NCBI RefSeq assembly: GCF_024343775.1
Contig: NZ_RJUF01000177.1
Span: 1-64,000, forward strand
Source of the DNA: Lacihabitans soyangensis
Lineage (GTDB): Bacteria; Bacteroidota; Bacteroidia; Cytophagales; Spirosomataceae
Direction of reading: 5' to 3'
DNA: 64,000 nucleotides
This document shows positions 26,678 through 34,649 of the stretch, in pieces (the stretch's first letter is position 1; every line of letters begins with the position of its first letter). Made by a program: the position numbers and the translations under genes. A model generated the notes under the pieces. It saw only the letters and a list, made by a program, of their open reading frames with translations, searched no databases and was not told the DNA's origin.

Positions 26678-27742
26678 ATGTATTTGCAAAAACTCCAGTT
26701 GTCCAATTTTAGAAATTACGAAAATCAATTTTATGAGTTTTCGGAAGGATTGAACTGCATTGTTGGTAAAAATGGAAGTGGCAAAACGAATCTACTCGAT
26801 GCCGTGTATTTTCTGTCCTTGTGTAAAAGTTCTATACACAGTCAGGATGCTTTGAGTATTAAATTTGACGAGGATTTTGCTCAAATTGAGGGCCGTTTTG
26901 GGGAGGAGTTAATCACTTGCTCTATGCAAAGAGGTGGGAAGAAGTCATTTTTTTATGACAAAGTACCTTACGAAAAACTCTCAGAGCACATAGGAAAATA
27001 TCCTGTGGTTTTGATTGCTCCTGACGACACAGACCTCATACGCGATGGTAGTGAGACACGAAGAAAGCTTTTTGATGGCATACTTTCACAAATTGACGCA
27101 GAATATTTAAAACTCTATTTGTCTTATAATAAATCACTTGACCAGCGAAATAGTTTGTTGAAACAATTTGCCGAGCATAATTATTTCGACGAAGATTTAG
27201 TGAGAATTTACTCGGATCAACTTTTGGCAACAGGCAAGAAAATATTTGAACTTAGGAATAATTTCGTAACACAGTTTTTGCCCTTGTTTAAGAAACATTA
27301 TGACGAACTTTCAGACAACAGAGAAATGGTGGAAATCAATTATAACTCGGAGTGGGCGGATGAAAACTTTGAAGAGATTTTTCTAAAATCCATCGGCAAT
27401 GATTTGGCAGCACAGAGAACCACCAAAGGAATACACAAAGACGACTATGAGTTTTGGATGGAAGGGAAACCCGTGAAGAAATTCGGTTCGCAAGGCCAAC
27501 GAAAAGCTTTTATTATGGCTATCAGAATGGCTCAGTTTGATATTCTTACACAAATTAAAGGTTTTAAACCTATCCTTTTGCTAGACGATATCTTTGATAA
27601 ACTAGACGAAAAGCGAATCAAAAAATTGGTTGAAATGATTGATAGCAAAGTCTTTGGTCAGGTTTTTTTGACAGATGCTCGCCCGAAGAGAACCAAAGAG
27701 TTGTTGAAAGGAATTGATGTAAGGTTTTTAGAAATTGGATGA
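26678..27742 (+). CDS. recF: DNA replication/repair protein RecF
   Basis: 354 residues from ATG 26678 (MYLQKLQLSNFRNYENQ is the normal N terminus). Walker A GKNGSGKT is at residues 30-37, followed by LLDAVYFLSLCKS. The RecF-type QRTTKGIHKDDYEFWM and GSQGQRKAFIMAIRMAQ (ABC signature) and Walker B ILLLDDIFDKLDEKR are present. RecF loads RecA on gapped DNA through RecOR. It is not next to dnaA-dnaN-gyrB, as is usual in Bacteroidota. It ends 100 bases before the convergent SDR gene. Confidence 0.96.
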   Translation: MYLQKLQLSNFRNYENQFYEFSEGLNCIVGKNGSGKTNLLDAVYFLSLCKSSIHSQDALSIKFDEDFAQIEGRFGEELITCSMQRGGKKSFFYDKVPYEKLSEHIGKYPVVLIAPDDTDLIRDGSETRRKLFDGILSQIDAEYLKLYLSYNKSLDQRNSLLKQFAEHNYFDEDLVRIYSDQLLATGKKIFELRNNFVTQFLPLFKKHYDELSDNREMVEINYNSEWADENFEEIFLKSIGNDLAAQRTTKGIHKDDYEFWMEGKPVKKFGSQGQRKAFIMAIRMAQFDILTQIKGFKPILLLDDIFDKLDEKRIKKLVEMIDSKVFGQVFLTDARPKRTKELLKGIDVRFLEIG

Positions 27743-27751
27743 AGTTTATTA

Positions 27752-27834
27752 GTGTCGGTTGTGAGGACACAACCGATGGCATTTTGATGTGTCGGTAATG
27801 CAGTGTCGGTTGTGAGGACACAACCGACTGCATT
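27752..27834. repeat. Two copies of a GTCGGTTGTGAGGACACAACCGA hairpin
   Basis: GTGTCGGTTGTG-AGGA-CACAACCGA occurs at 27752-27776 and 27803-27827, 26 bases apart, with a half copy (GTGTCGGTAATG) between. Each copy is a perfect 9-10 bp inverted repeat. The second is extended by AATGCA...TGCATT to a stem of about 16 bp. They lie between convergent recF and the SDR gene and could act as terminators, but without T-runs they look more like a dispersed palindromic repeat family. Confidence 0.75.
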
Positions 27835-27842
27835 CAATTATT

Positions 27843-28625
27843 TCATAACAAAGCCCTATCCAAATGCACATAACCACCATCCACATGAATGAGCTGACCT
27901 GTTGTGTGACTCGAGCGATTTGACAACAGGAAAACCACCATATTTGCCAATTCTTCGGCTGTTGTCATACGTTTTCCTAGTGGAATTTTATCCTTTATTT
28001 TCTCTAATGTTTCATCAGGATTCGGCAAGGTTTTTATCCATTTGTCGTAAAGTGGCGTATAACATTCTGCCACCACAACAGAATTTACTCGGATACCATA
28101 CTTCAACAATTCCACTGCCCACTCACGGGTTAGGGCGTTGCGAGCACCGTTGGCTGCGGCATATCCTGAAGTACCTCCTTGACCAGTTTCGGCGGTTTTA
28201 GAGGTTACGTTTACAATAGAACCCTTGGCTTCTATTAATGACGGCAGGCAATATTTCGCCAATAGATAATAATGTACAACGTTGCGGTGAAGTGAGGCCA
28301 TAAAGCCCTCATAATCTCCATTTTCGAGGCCTATTCCGTCGTTGGCACCTGCATTGTTTACCAAACCATGTATCTTTCCAAAGCGAGCTAGAACTGCATC
28401 TACAGCTTTTTTGCATTCGTCAGGGTTCGAAAGTTCCGCCTCAACGGTAAATCCAAATCCACCAGCGGCGGTTACCTTTTCCAAAGCCAATTCGTTGTCT
28501 TTTGTATTTCTTCCGATAATTACCGGAAACGCACCTTCTAATGCTAACTGACTTACTATTCCTTCTCCAATTCCTTTCGCACCACCAGTAACTATGATGA
28601 CTTTTTCTTTAAGATTAAGATTCAT
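27843..28625 (-). CDS. SDR oxidoreductase, L-fucose dehydrogenase-like
   Basis: 260 residues, classical SDR. The NAD(P) motif TGGAKGIGEG is at residues 13-22, NNAG at about 90, the catalytic Ser in VNVTSKTAE, and Tyr in GYAAANGARNALTREWA. The usual YxxxK motif reads YAAAN, Asn in place of Lys. The C terminus VDGGYVHLDRALL resembles L-fucose dehydrogenases as I recall them. Activity as a sugar dehydrogenase is inferred. It sits 3 bases after the small Dabb protein, so the two are cotranscribed. Confidence 0.8.
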   Translation of the reverse strand: MNLNLKEKVIIVTGGAKGIGEGIVSQLALEGAFPVIIGRNTKDNELALEKVTAAGGFGFTVEAELSNPDECKKAVDAVLARFGKIHGLVNNAGANDGIGLENGDYEGFMASLHRNVVHYYLLAKYCLPSLIEAKGSIVNVTSKTAETGQGGTSGYAAANGARNALTREWAVELLKYGIRVNSVVVAECYTPLYDKWIKTLPNPDETLEKIKDKIPLGKRMTTAEELANMVVFLLSNRSSHTTGQLIHVDGGYVHLDRALL

Positions 28626-28628
28626 CTT

Positions 28629-29024
28629 TTATTTATTTTTTGCCCAATAATCCAAAACCATAACTTTGTCGAGATGTGGTTTTAAAACTTCCACAAAAGC
28701 CTTATGGTCAGGGTGAGGCAAGTAAATGGCTCTATCTTCTTCACTGCTGAAAGTCACAAAAAATACGTGCGTAAAACCATTGTCAAGACCTTCTGGACTG
28801 TTGTTGGTGCCCCATTCGTAGTCTTTTATTTGTTTGATTTTGCCCTTTAGTCCATGAAAAGCATCTTCCACTTTTTTTACATCTGCTGCCGAGGATGTTT
28901 CTTTGAATTTAAACATCACCACATGTCTTAATTCTTTTTTTTGTGAAAAACCAGAAGTTGAAATTGCCATAAATAACGCCGCGATTAAGAATGATTTGAA
29001 TGATAAGGTGCTGAAAATATGCAT
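28629..29024 (-). CDS. Exported Dabb (stress-responsive A/B barrel) domain protein
   Basis: 131 residues. A signal peptide of about 27 residues (AALFMAISTSGFSQ) precedes a Dabb domain: LRHVVMFKFKETSSAADV, IKDYEWGTNNSPEGLDNGFTHVFFVTFSSEEDRAIYLPHPDHKAFVEVLKP (the YLPHPDH motif is diagnostic), then KVMVLDY. Dabb domains are dimeric ferredoxin-like barrels of varied function. The exported form is common in Bacteroidota sugar-degradation loci, which fits the linked fucose dehydrogenase-like gene. Confidence 0.88.
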   Translation of the reverse strand: MHIFSTLSFKSFLIAALFMAISTSGFSQKKELRHVVMFKFKETSSAADVKKVEDAFHGLKGKIKQIKDYEWGTNNSPEGLDNGFTHVFFVTFSSEEDRAIYLPHPDHKAFVEVLKPHLDKVMVLDYWAKNK

Positions 29025-29151
29025 GTTTGGGAATGGTTGAATTTTATTAAAAATATAATCTCAGCAAAAATAGAAATACCTTCCTTTTAATAAAATTAAT
29101 TAGGAAGAAATAATCGTGGGATGTAGTTTTATTTATCAAAAAAACAAAAGC

Positions 29152-30657
29152 ATGGCAAAGTTGGACACCTCAAAGTATGTGGAAGGAGTAAATAATTATT
29201 ATTACACTTTTGCAGAATTTCCTGACGCTAAAGTCTTTAAAGATGAGAATTCAAAAGACTGGGTGCAGCACCTGCTATTTGGCGATTTTATACAGATTGT
29301 TGACCTAGAAATCAAAAACAACCGTGTAAAAGTAAAAGCCAGAAACAATTTTGGGTGGATTTCTGTGAGTAAAATCCGAAAAGAAAGAGTGCTGGAAGTC
29401 AACTTTATAGATATTGGCCAAGGGGACGGATGTCATCTGGTAACCCCTGATGATGAGCATTTTATAATTGATGCCGGTGAAGGGGACAATATGAATCGTT
29501 ATCTCACTTGGAGGTTTAATTTGTACAAGAAAAACGTGCCGATTAAATTGGATTTCAAGGCTATTATCAGTCATGGTGATATGGATCATTATGGCGGTTT
29601 TCGTGATTTGTTCAAAAATAAGGCATTGCGTTTTTCGAATGTTTATCATCAAGGTATTGTAGAGCGACCAGAAGCTGGGAAGGTTTCTTTTGGAAAAATT
29701 GAGGAAGGTTTAATAACCGAATTGGTAAGTAATACCACAGAGATGAAAGCCATAATTACTGATCCGAACAAGTTAAGTGGCAAAGGATCTACTTACCCAA
29801 AAACCCTCGCCGAGGCATTAAAAAGCAATCCGAATGTAAATTTTAAGATGCTGAATATCGAAAACAATTACTTAGATGCTTTTACAGATCAAAATTTTGT
29901 AAATGGTAAGGAGTTTTCTATGAAAATTCTTGGGCCGATTCCTCAAACAAAAAACGGAAAGAAAGGTCTGAAATCAATCGACAAAGGCGGGAAGGACAAA
30001 AATGGACATTCGGTTATAATAAAATTGAAGTACGGAAATCTTCGGCTTTTACTTGGAGGTGATTTGAACGAAGAATTTGGTAAGATTATGCACAAACATT
30101 ATGCTGACAATAATATCCTAGATGAGCTAATAGTTGATGCCGCCAAAGCCTGTCACCATGGTTCCAATCACTTTGATTTGGACTTTTTGAAAGCGGTAAA
30201 TGCTGCCGCAACGGTTATTTCTAGTGGAGATGATGAGCCTTATTCTCATCCAAGACCTGACACTTTAGGAGCTTTGGGTAAGCATGGCTATGGCGATAGA
30301 CCCATGATTTTTAGTACTGAATTGGCCAGGTCAAATAAGGAAATTACTTACAAAAATCTTATAAACTTGAACGATTGGGGAAAGAAAGTGGCCGATTTGA
30401 AGCTTCAACGAAAGGCTATCAACGACGGAAACGCTCCAAATAAAGCAGAACTTCTGAAAGAATTAGATGTAAAAACTACTGATATTCAAAAGGATATCAA
30501 CTCATTTCTTACTCGTTTTGGTATGATAAATCTCCGTTCGGACGGAAACCGAATGATAATTGCTCAAAAATATGAACGAGATGCCCCAAGCGGCAAATGG
30601 GATATCCAGGAAATGGAATTTGATACCAATACGGGTCGATTTGAGCGAAAAGGGTAA
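29152..30657 (+). CDS. SH3-like plus metallo-beta-lactamase (ComEC-like) hydrolase
   Basis: 501 residues from ATG 29152, no signal peptide. An SH3-like beta region (about 25-80) precedes a metallo-beta-lactamase fold opening with VNFIDIGQGDGCHLVTPDDEHFIIDAGEG, as in the ComEC C-terminal domain. The metal motif is SHGDMDHYGG (HxDxDH, His141, Asp143, Asp145, His146). LLLGGDLNEEFG and KACHHGSNHFD supply later ligands. The C-terminal 110 residues are charged and helical. ComEC-type domains degrade DNA or phosphodiesters, but the substrate here is unknown. The gene stands alone between two minus-strand operons. Confidence 0.82.
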   Translation: MAKLDTSKYVEGVNNYYYTFAEFPDAKVFKDENSKDWVQHLLFGDFIQIVDLEIKNNRVKVKARNNFGWISVSKIRKERVLEVNFIDIGQGDGCHLVTPDDEHFIIDAGEGDNMNRYLTWRFNLYKKNVPIKLDFKAIISHGDMDHYGGFRDLFKNKALRFSNVYHQGIVERPEAGKVSFGKIEEGLITELVSNTTEMKAIITDPNKLSGKGSTYPKTLAEALKSNPNVNFKMLNIENNYLDAFTDQNFVNGKEFSMKILGPIPQTKNGKKGLKSIDKGGKDKNGHSVIIKLKYGNLRLLLGGDLNEEFGKIMHKHYADNNILDELIVDAAKACHHGSNHFDLDFLKAVNAAATVISSGDDEPYSHPRPDTLGALGKHGYGDRPMIFSTELARSNKEITYKNLINLNDWGKKVADLKLQRKAINDGNAPNKAELLKELDVKTTDIQKDINSFLTRFGMINLRSDGNRMIIAQKYERDAPSGKWDIQEMEFDTNTGRFERKG

Positions 30658-30662
30658 AACTC

Positions 30663-31859
30663 CTATAAATGTTTCATGTAAGTCGCCAAGTCTTTGTCGC
30701 CTCTGCCCGATAGTCCTATCACCACCGTTTCGCCTTTTCCGGCTCCCAAATAATTGAGAACTGCCAATGCGTGACTCGATTCTATGGCTGGAATTATACC
30801 TTCCAGTTTGGTAAGCTCAAAGCCTGCTGAAAGCGACTCATCGTCTGTAATTCCGTAAAAAGTGGCCCTTTTGCTTTCCCATAAATGTGCATGCAATGGC
30901 CCGATGCCGGGGTAATCCAAACCAGCTGAAATAGAATGTGGCTCTACCACTTGGCCATCAAATGTTTGCATCAAAAGGCTCTTACTTCCATGCAATATGC
31001 CTGGTTTCCCCAGAAATGTAGTGGCGGCTGATTTTCCAGTTTTTACACCATGGCCAGCGGCTTCGGCAGCTATGATTTTCACGGAAGGTTCGTCTAAGAA
31101 ATGGTAAAAAGTACCTGCGGCGTTTGATCCTCCACCTACGCAAGCTATCACATAATCTGGGTTTTCGGAGCCAGTTTGTTCAAAAAGCTGGGTTCTAATT
31201 TCCTCTGAGATGACTGACTGGAATCTCGCCACCATGTCGGGGTAGGGGTGAGGGCCAACTACCGAACCAATGATGTAATGCGTATCTGTCGGATTGTTTA
31301 TCCAGTGTCTCATGGCCTCGTTTGTGGCATCTTTGAGGGTTCTTGAACCACTTTTTGCAGGTCTTACTTCTGCACCGAGCATTTTCATACGAGCAACATT
31401 AGGTGCTTGGCGTTCGATGTCGATTTCGCCCATGTACACAATGCACTCCAAGCCCATCAATGCACACATGGTGGCGGTGGCCACGCCGTGTTGTCCTGCA
31501 CCGGTTTCGGCTACTATTTTCTTTTTATTGAGTTTTTTGGCCAATAATATCTGCCCGAGGGTATTGTTAACCTTGTGAGCTCCGGTGTGACAGAGGTCTT
31601 CTCTTTTTAAGTAGACATTGGTTTGGTATTTTTCTGAAAGTCGTTCGGCATGAAAAAGCGGCGTCGGACGACCCACGTAATCTTTCAGAAGACGTTGGAA
31701 CTCCTCTTGAAAACTCGGTTCATACATGATTTTGAGATAGTTTTCACGCAATTCTTCTACATTTGGATAGAGCATTTCGGGAATAAATGCTCCGCCAAAA
31801 TTTCCGTAGTATCCTCTTTCGTCCACCTGAAACGGTGAGTTTTCTTTTAGACTTTTCAT
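30663..31859 (-). CDS. trpB: Tryptophan synthase beta chain
   Basis: 398 residues. The PLP lysine lies in [18 protein letters not shown], the gateway is [20 protein letters not shown], and the phosphate-binding loop is [13 protein letters not shown]. The C-terminal [14 protein letters not shown] is typical of TrpB1. It joins indole and serine to tryptophan with TrpA. TrpA is not adjacent: the next gene is on the other strand and ends 5 bases away. Last gene of crp-trpC-trpF-trpB. Confidence 0.97.
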   Translation of the reverse strand: MKSLKENSPFQVDERGYYGNFGGAFIPEMLYPNVEELRENYLKIMYEPSFQEEFQRLLKDYVGRPTPLFHAERLSEKYQTNVYLKREDLCHTGAHKVNNTLGQILLAKKLNKKKIVAETGAGQHGVATATMCALMGLECIVYMGEIDIERQAPNVARMKMLGAEVRPAKSGSRTLKDATNEAMRHWINNPTDTHYIIGSVVGPHPYPDMVARFQSVISEEIRTQLFEQTGSENPDYVIACVGGGSNAAGTFYHFLDEPSVKIIAAEAAGHGVKTGKSAATTFLGKPGILHGSKSLLMQTFDGQVVEPHSISAGLDYPGIGPLHAHLWESKRATFYGITDDESLSAGFELTKLEGIIPAIESSHALAVLNYLGAGKGETVVIGLSGRGDKDLATYMKHL

Positions 31860-31871
31860 TGTTTTTTTTTT

Positions 31872-31896
31872 ACCGCCAAGCCGCTAGGACGCAAAG
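31872..31896. repeat. CGCAAAG-type short intergenic repeat
   Basis: ACCGCCAAGCCGCTAGGACGCAAAG in the trpF-trpB spacer: degenerate tandem units of the kind also seen at 21981 and 32563. Confidence 0.5.
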
Positions 31897-31921
31897 TTTT
31901 TGATTTTTTCGTCCAAATAAC

Positions 31922-32557
31922 TCAATCAGGTTTTTTAATTTTTCTAAAAAGCTCTTTTAAAGCTCCAATATCTTTTTTTGCAGGGCTGAATTCGAATTTA
32001 CTGTTGACATCAATTCCCACAAAATGCTTATTTTTTATTTTATCTAAATCTCCTAAATTTTCTAAAGAAATACCTCCTGCTAGCAAAAATGGAGTATCAC
32101 CTTCATATTTATCTAAAATATTCCAGTCAAAAGCTTTTCCATGCCCACCATATCCGTCTTCTGCCTTGGTATCGAACAAGAAATAATCTGCAAAGTCTTC
32201 AAAATGAATGGTTTTCGAAAAGTCAAATGAATTGTCAACCGAAAATACTTTTATGATTTTTAAGCCTTCTTCTTTGAGTTTTTCACAAAATTCAACGGTC
32301 TCATTTCCATGTAATTGCACAAAATCTAGGTCGTATTCTTTTGAAATCTCAATTACTTTTTCGGAGCTTTCATTTACAAAAACACCAGTCTTCTGAATAC
32401 TCCGAGGTAAGGATTTTAGGATTTCCCTATCCAAAACTTTTCCTGTAAATCTTGCCGATTTTTCATAAAATATAAAACCCATAAAATCAGGTTGTAGCTC
32501 TGCCAAAGCCAGAATATTCTGACTTTCTCGCATTCCACATACTTTGATTTTTAGCAT
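31922..32557 (-). CDS. trpF: Phosphoribosylanthranilate isomerase
   Basis: 211 residues. The catalytic Cys lies in KVCGMRESQNI at the N terminus and the catalytic Asp in GIDVNSKFEFSPAKKD near the C terminus. The beta-alpha barrel also has GFIFYEKSARF, VQLHGNE and FLLAGGISLENL. It performs the Amadori rearrangement in tryptophan synthesis. It is separated from trpC by 40 bases holding a short repeat and from trpB by 62 bases. Confidence 0.96.
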   Translation of the reverse strand: MLKIKVCGMRESQNILALAELQPDFMGFIFYEKSARFTGKVLDREILKSLPRSIQKTGVFVNESSEKVIEISKEYDLDFVQLHGNETVEFCEKLKEEGLKIIKVFSVDNSFDFSKTIHFEDFADYFLFDTKAEDGYGGHGKAFDWNILDKYEGDTPFLLAGGISLENLGDLDKIKNKHFVGIDVNSKFEFSPAKKDIGALKELFRKIKKPD

Positions 32558-32562
32558 TTTTT

Positions 32563-32596
32563 TAAGGTATTAAGGCACAAGTCATCAAGACAAAAG
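32563..32596. repeat. AAGG-ACAAG-type short intergenic repeat
   Basis: AAGGTATTAAGGCACAAG-TCATCAAGACAAAAG in the trpC-trpF spacer, degenerate 8-10 base units. Confidence 0.45.
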
Positions 32597-32597
32597 T

Positions 32598-33389
32598 TTA
32601 CTTTATCAATTCCACGAATTCTTCTAGGGCTTTGGCTGGGTTGCTTGTTTTCATAAAATTTTCTCCCATTAAAAAGCCTTGGTAACCGATCGCTCTTAGC
32701 TGTTTTACGGTATCAGGGTGACTGATACAACTTTCTGATATTTTCACTTTGTCGTTGGGTATAAAATCAAAAAGCTCAATCGAGGCATTTACATTGTTTT
32801 CAGCAAAGTTTTTCAGATTACGGTTGTTTACACCTACTATATCCACATTTTGCATTGGGCTTTTATCTATTTCTTCTTTGTTGTGAACCTCCAAAAGTAC
32901 CTCAAGGCCCAATTCATGAGCTTTTTTACTTAAAGATTCTATTTCCTCAGTTTCTAAATTGGCAGCAATCAAAAGTATCACATCCGCACCCCAAGCTTTG
33001 GCTTCATAGATTTGGTATTCATCAATCATGAAATCCTTTCTAAGTAGAGGAGTGCTCGGATTGTGCTCTCTGGCAATGAGTAAATCCTCTTTGAAACCTC
33101 CAAAAAACACAGTATCCGTAAGAACACTAATACCTGCAGCACCTGCTTTTGCGTAACCAGTTGTAGTTTCGGCTATACCCGCACCTACATTGATGTCACC
33201 TTTAGAGGGCGATTTTCTTTTATATTCTGATATAATACCGGTAGAATTTTGTGCCAAAAGTGCCGATTTTAAAGAAATGGTTTCTTTTTTAAAATATACC
33301 GAGCTTTGTAATTCTTCCACGCTCACCTTTTCTTTGGCTCTGGCTACTTCAATTTGCTTATTTTCTATTATTTGGTCTAAAATCGTCAT
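32598..33389 (-). CDS. trpC: Indole-3-glycerol phosphate synthase
   Basis: 263 residues from ATG 33389 (MTILDQIIENKQIEVARAKE; an upstream TTG at 33422 is less likely). Catalytic residues lie in IISEYKRKSPSKGDI (Lys), LLRKDFMIDEYQIYEAKAWGADVILLIAANL (Lys and Glu) and VGVNNRNLKNF. It closes the indole ring. It is not fused to TrpF, unlike enterobacterial TrpC. It lies 34 bases after the Crp-type regulator. Confidence 0.96.
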   Translation of the reverse strand: MTILDQIIENKQIEVARAKEKVSVEELQSSVYFKKETISLKSALLAQNSTGIISEYKRKSPSKGDINVGAGIAETTTGYAKAGAAGISVLTDTVFFGGFKEDLLIAREHNPSTPLLRKDFMIDEYQIYEAKAWGADVILLIAANLETEEIESLSKKAHELGLEVLLEVHNKEEIDKSPMQNVDIVGVNNRNLKNFAENNVNASIELFDFIPNDKVKISESCISHPDTVKQLRAIGYQGFLMGENFMKTSNPAKALEEFVELIK

Positions 33390-33423
33390 CTCTGGTGTTT
33401 TTCTAACTACTGTTGACTTCAAA

Positions 33424-34002
33424 CTAGGCTTTTTTTCTAACTCTACTCAAGGTTTCTGGCGAGAGACCTAAAAATGAGGCTATATATTTTTTTGGAGCCC
33501 TATCGTAAATGTCCGGAAACATGTCTCTGAAGGCATCGTTTCGTTTTTGGGCACTCATCATTCTTAAAAAGCGTACCCTTTCGTCATACATTACCAAGTA
33601 CATTTCGGTCAATATCCGCCCAATGTAGTTCGCTTCTGGTACTGTATCGTATAACTCCTGCATCGATTTGTTTGTTATCGATATCATCTGAGAATCCTCC
33701 AAAAGTTCAATAGTTTCTACTGAAGGTGCCTTGGGGATATAACTGTGAGGTATATAAATGAACCCAAACTCCCCTACAAACCAAGATGTTACGTCGGTTT
33801 TGGTTTTATTTTCCTCAATGGTATAGTATGACCTTACCAGGCCTTTCTCTATAAAATACAATCTATCGTTTATTTCGCCGGCTTTAACCAGTATATCACC
33901 GGCTTTGCCAGTGTGCCTGGTGAGTCTCTTCAATAGCAATTTCTCAGTTTCCTTTTTTATAGGATGTATCGCTTTCAATGATTCCACAAAAGAAGTAAAC
34001 AT
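33424..34002 (-). CDS. Crp/Fnr-family transcriptional regulator
   Basis: 192 residues. The N-terminal cyclic-nucleotide-binding fold (TRHTGKAGDILVKAGEINDRLYFIEKGLVRSYY) lacks the conserved RxS phosphate-binding pair of true CRP, so cAMP binding is doubtful. The C-terminal helix-turn-helix is short: APKKYIASFLGLSPETLSRVRKK. Many Bacteroidota carry such proteins. It precedes trpC on the same strand and may be cotranscribed. A TATATTTG -7 box lies at 34020-34027. Confidence 0.88.
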   Translation of the reverse strand: MFTSFVESLKAIHPIKKETEKLLLKRLTRHTGKAGDILVKAGEINDRLYFIEKGLVRSYYTIEENKTKTDVTSWFVGEFGFIYIPHSYIPKAPSVETIELLEDSQMISITNKSMQELYDTVPEANYIGRILTEMYLVMYDERVRFLRMMSAQKRNDAFRDMFPDIYDRAPKKYIASFLGLSPETLSRVRKKA

Positions 34003-34019
34003 AAGTGTATATTTTTTTA

Positions 34020-34055
34020 CAAATATAATGCAACCCTAACATAAAAAAATTGCAT
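34020..34055. promoter_or_regulatory. Divergent promoter region with inverted repeat
   Basis: Minus-strand TATATTTG (34027-34020) is the -7 box of the Crp-type gene. ATGCAA (34028-34033) and TTGCAT (34050-34055) form an inverted repeat with a 16-base gap, close to the spacing expected for a dimeric regulator. It lies between the Crp-type gene and the divergent sigma factor. Confidence 0.45.
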
Positions 34056-34076
34056 CTTGAGATTGAAACCGATTAT

Positions 34077-34637
34077 ATGGCAAAAATTTTATCACTTTTC
34101 GAAACTGAGTACGATTTGGCTAAGGCTCTCATTAAAGGAGATCCTTCGGCACAGCGTCTGTTTTATGAAAAATTCTCAGGCAAGTTTTTGGCCATTTGTT
34201 GTAGATATATCAACGACAGAATGGCCGCCGAAGACTTGATGGTGGAAAGTATGATGAAGATTTTTGACAAAGTGAGTCAGTTTGGTTTCAAAGGGAGTTT
34301 TGAGGGTTGGGCAAAAAGATTGGTCGTAAATGAGGCCTTGATGTATTTGCGAAGCCAAAAAATGCTGGAAGTTGGCTTAGACGATGTCGGTGAGTTGCAA
34401 AATTCTTACAGTCAGAATCTTGATTTTGAATCGGAGGAGCTTTTGAAACTTATACAATCGTTGCCAAATGGATATAGAACTGTATTTAATTTATATGCCA
34501 TTGAGGGGTACAACCATCAGGAGATTTCGGAGATGTTGGGTATTTCGGAGGGACCGTCGAAGTCGCAACTAAGCAGAGCAAGGGTAATCTTGCAAGATCA
34601 ATTAACAAAAAATGAAAGATACGGATATATCGTTTAA
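34077..34637 (+). CDS. ECF-type RNA polymerase sigma factor
   Basis: 186 residues from ATG 34077. Region 2 is YEKFSGKFLAICCRYINDRMAAEDLMVESMMKIFDKVSQF...FEGWAKRLVVNEAL and region 4 is LLKLIQSLPNGYRTVFNLYAIEGYNHQEISEMLGISEGPSKSQLSRAR. This is the Bacteroidota group that pairs with a membrane anti-sigma factor. The next two genes, an anti-sigma-like protein (12 bases downstream) and an outer-membrane protein, complete a three-gene envelope unit. Confidence 0.93.
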   Translation: MAKILSLFETEYDLAKALIKGDPSAQRLFYEKFSGKFLAICCRYINDRMAAEDLMVESMMKIFDKVSQFGFKGSFEGWAKRLVVNEALMYLRSQKMLEVGLDDVGELQNSYSQNLDFESEELLKLIQSLPNGYRTVFNLYAIEGYNHQEISEMLGISEGPSKSQLSRARVILQDQLTKNERYGYIV

Positions 34638-34649
34638 AAATATTTGAGT

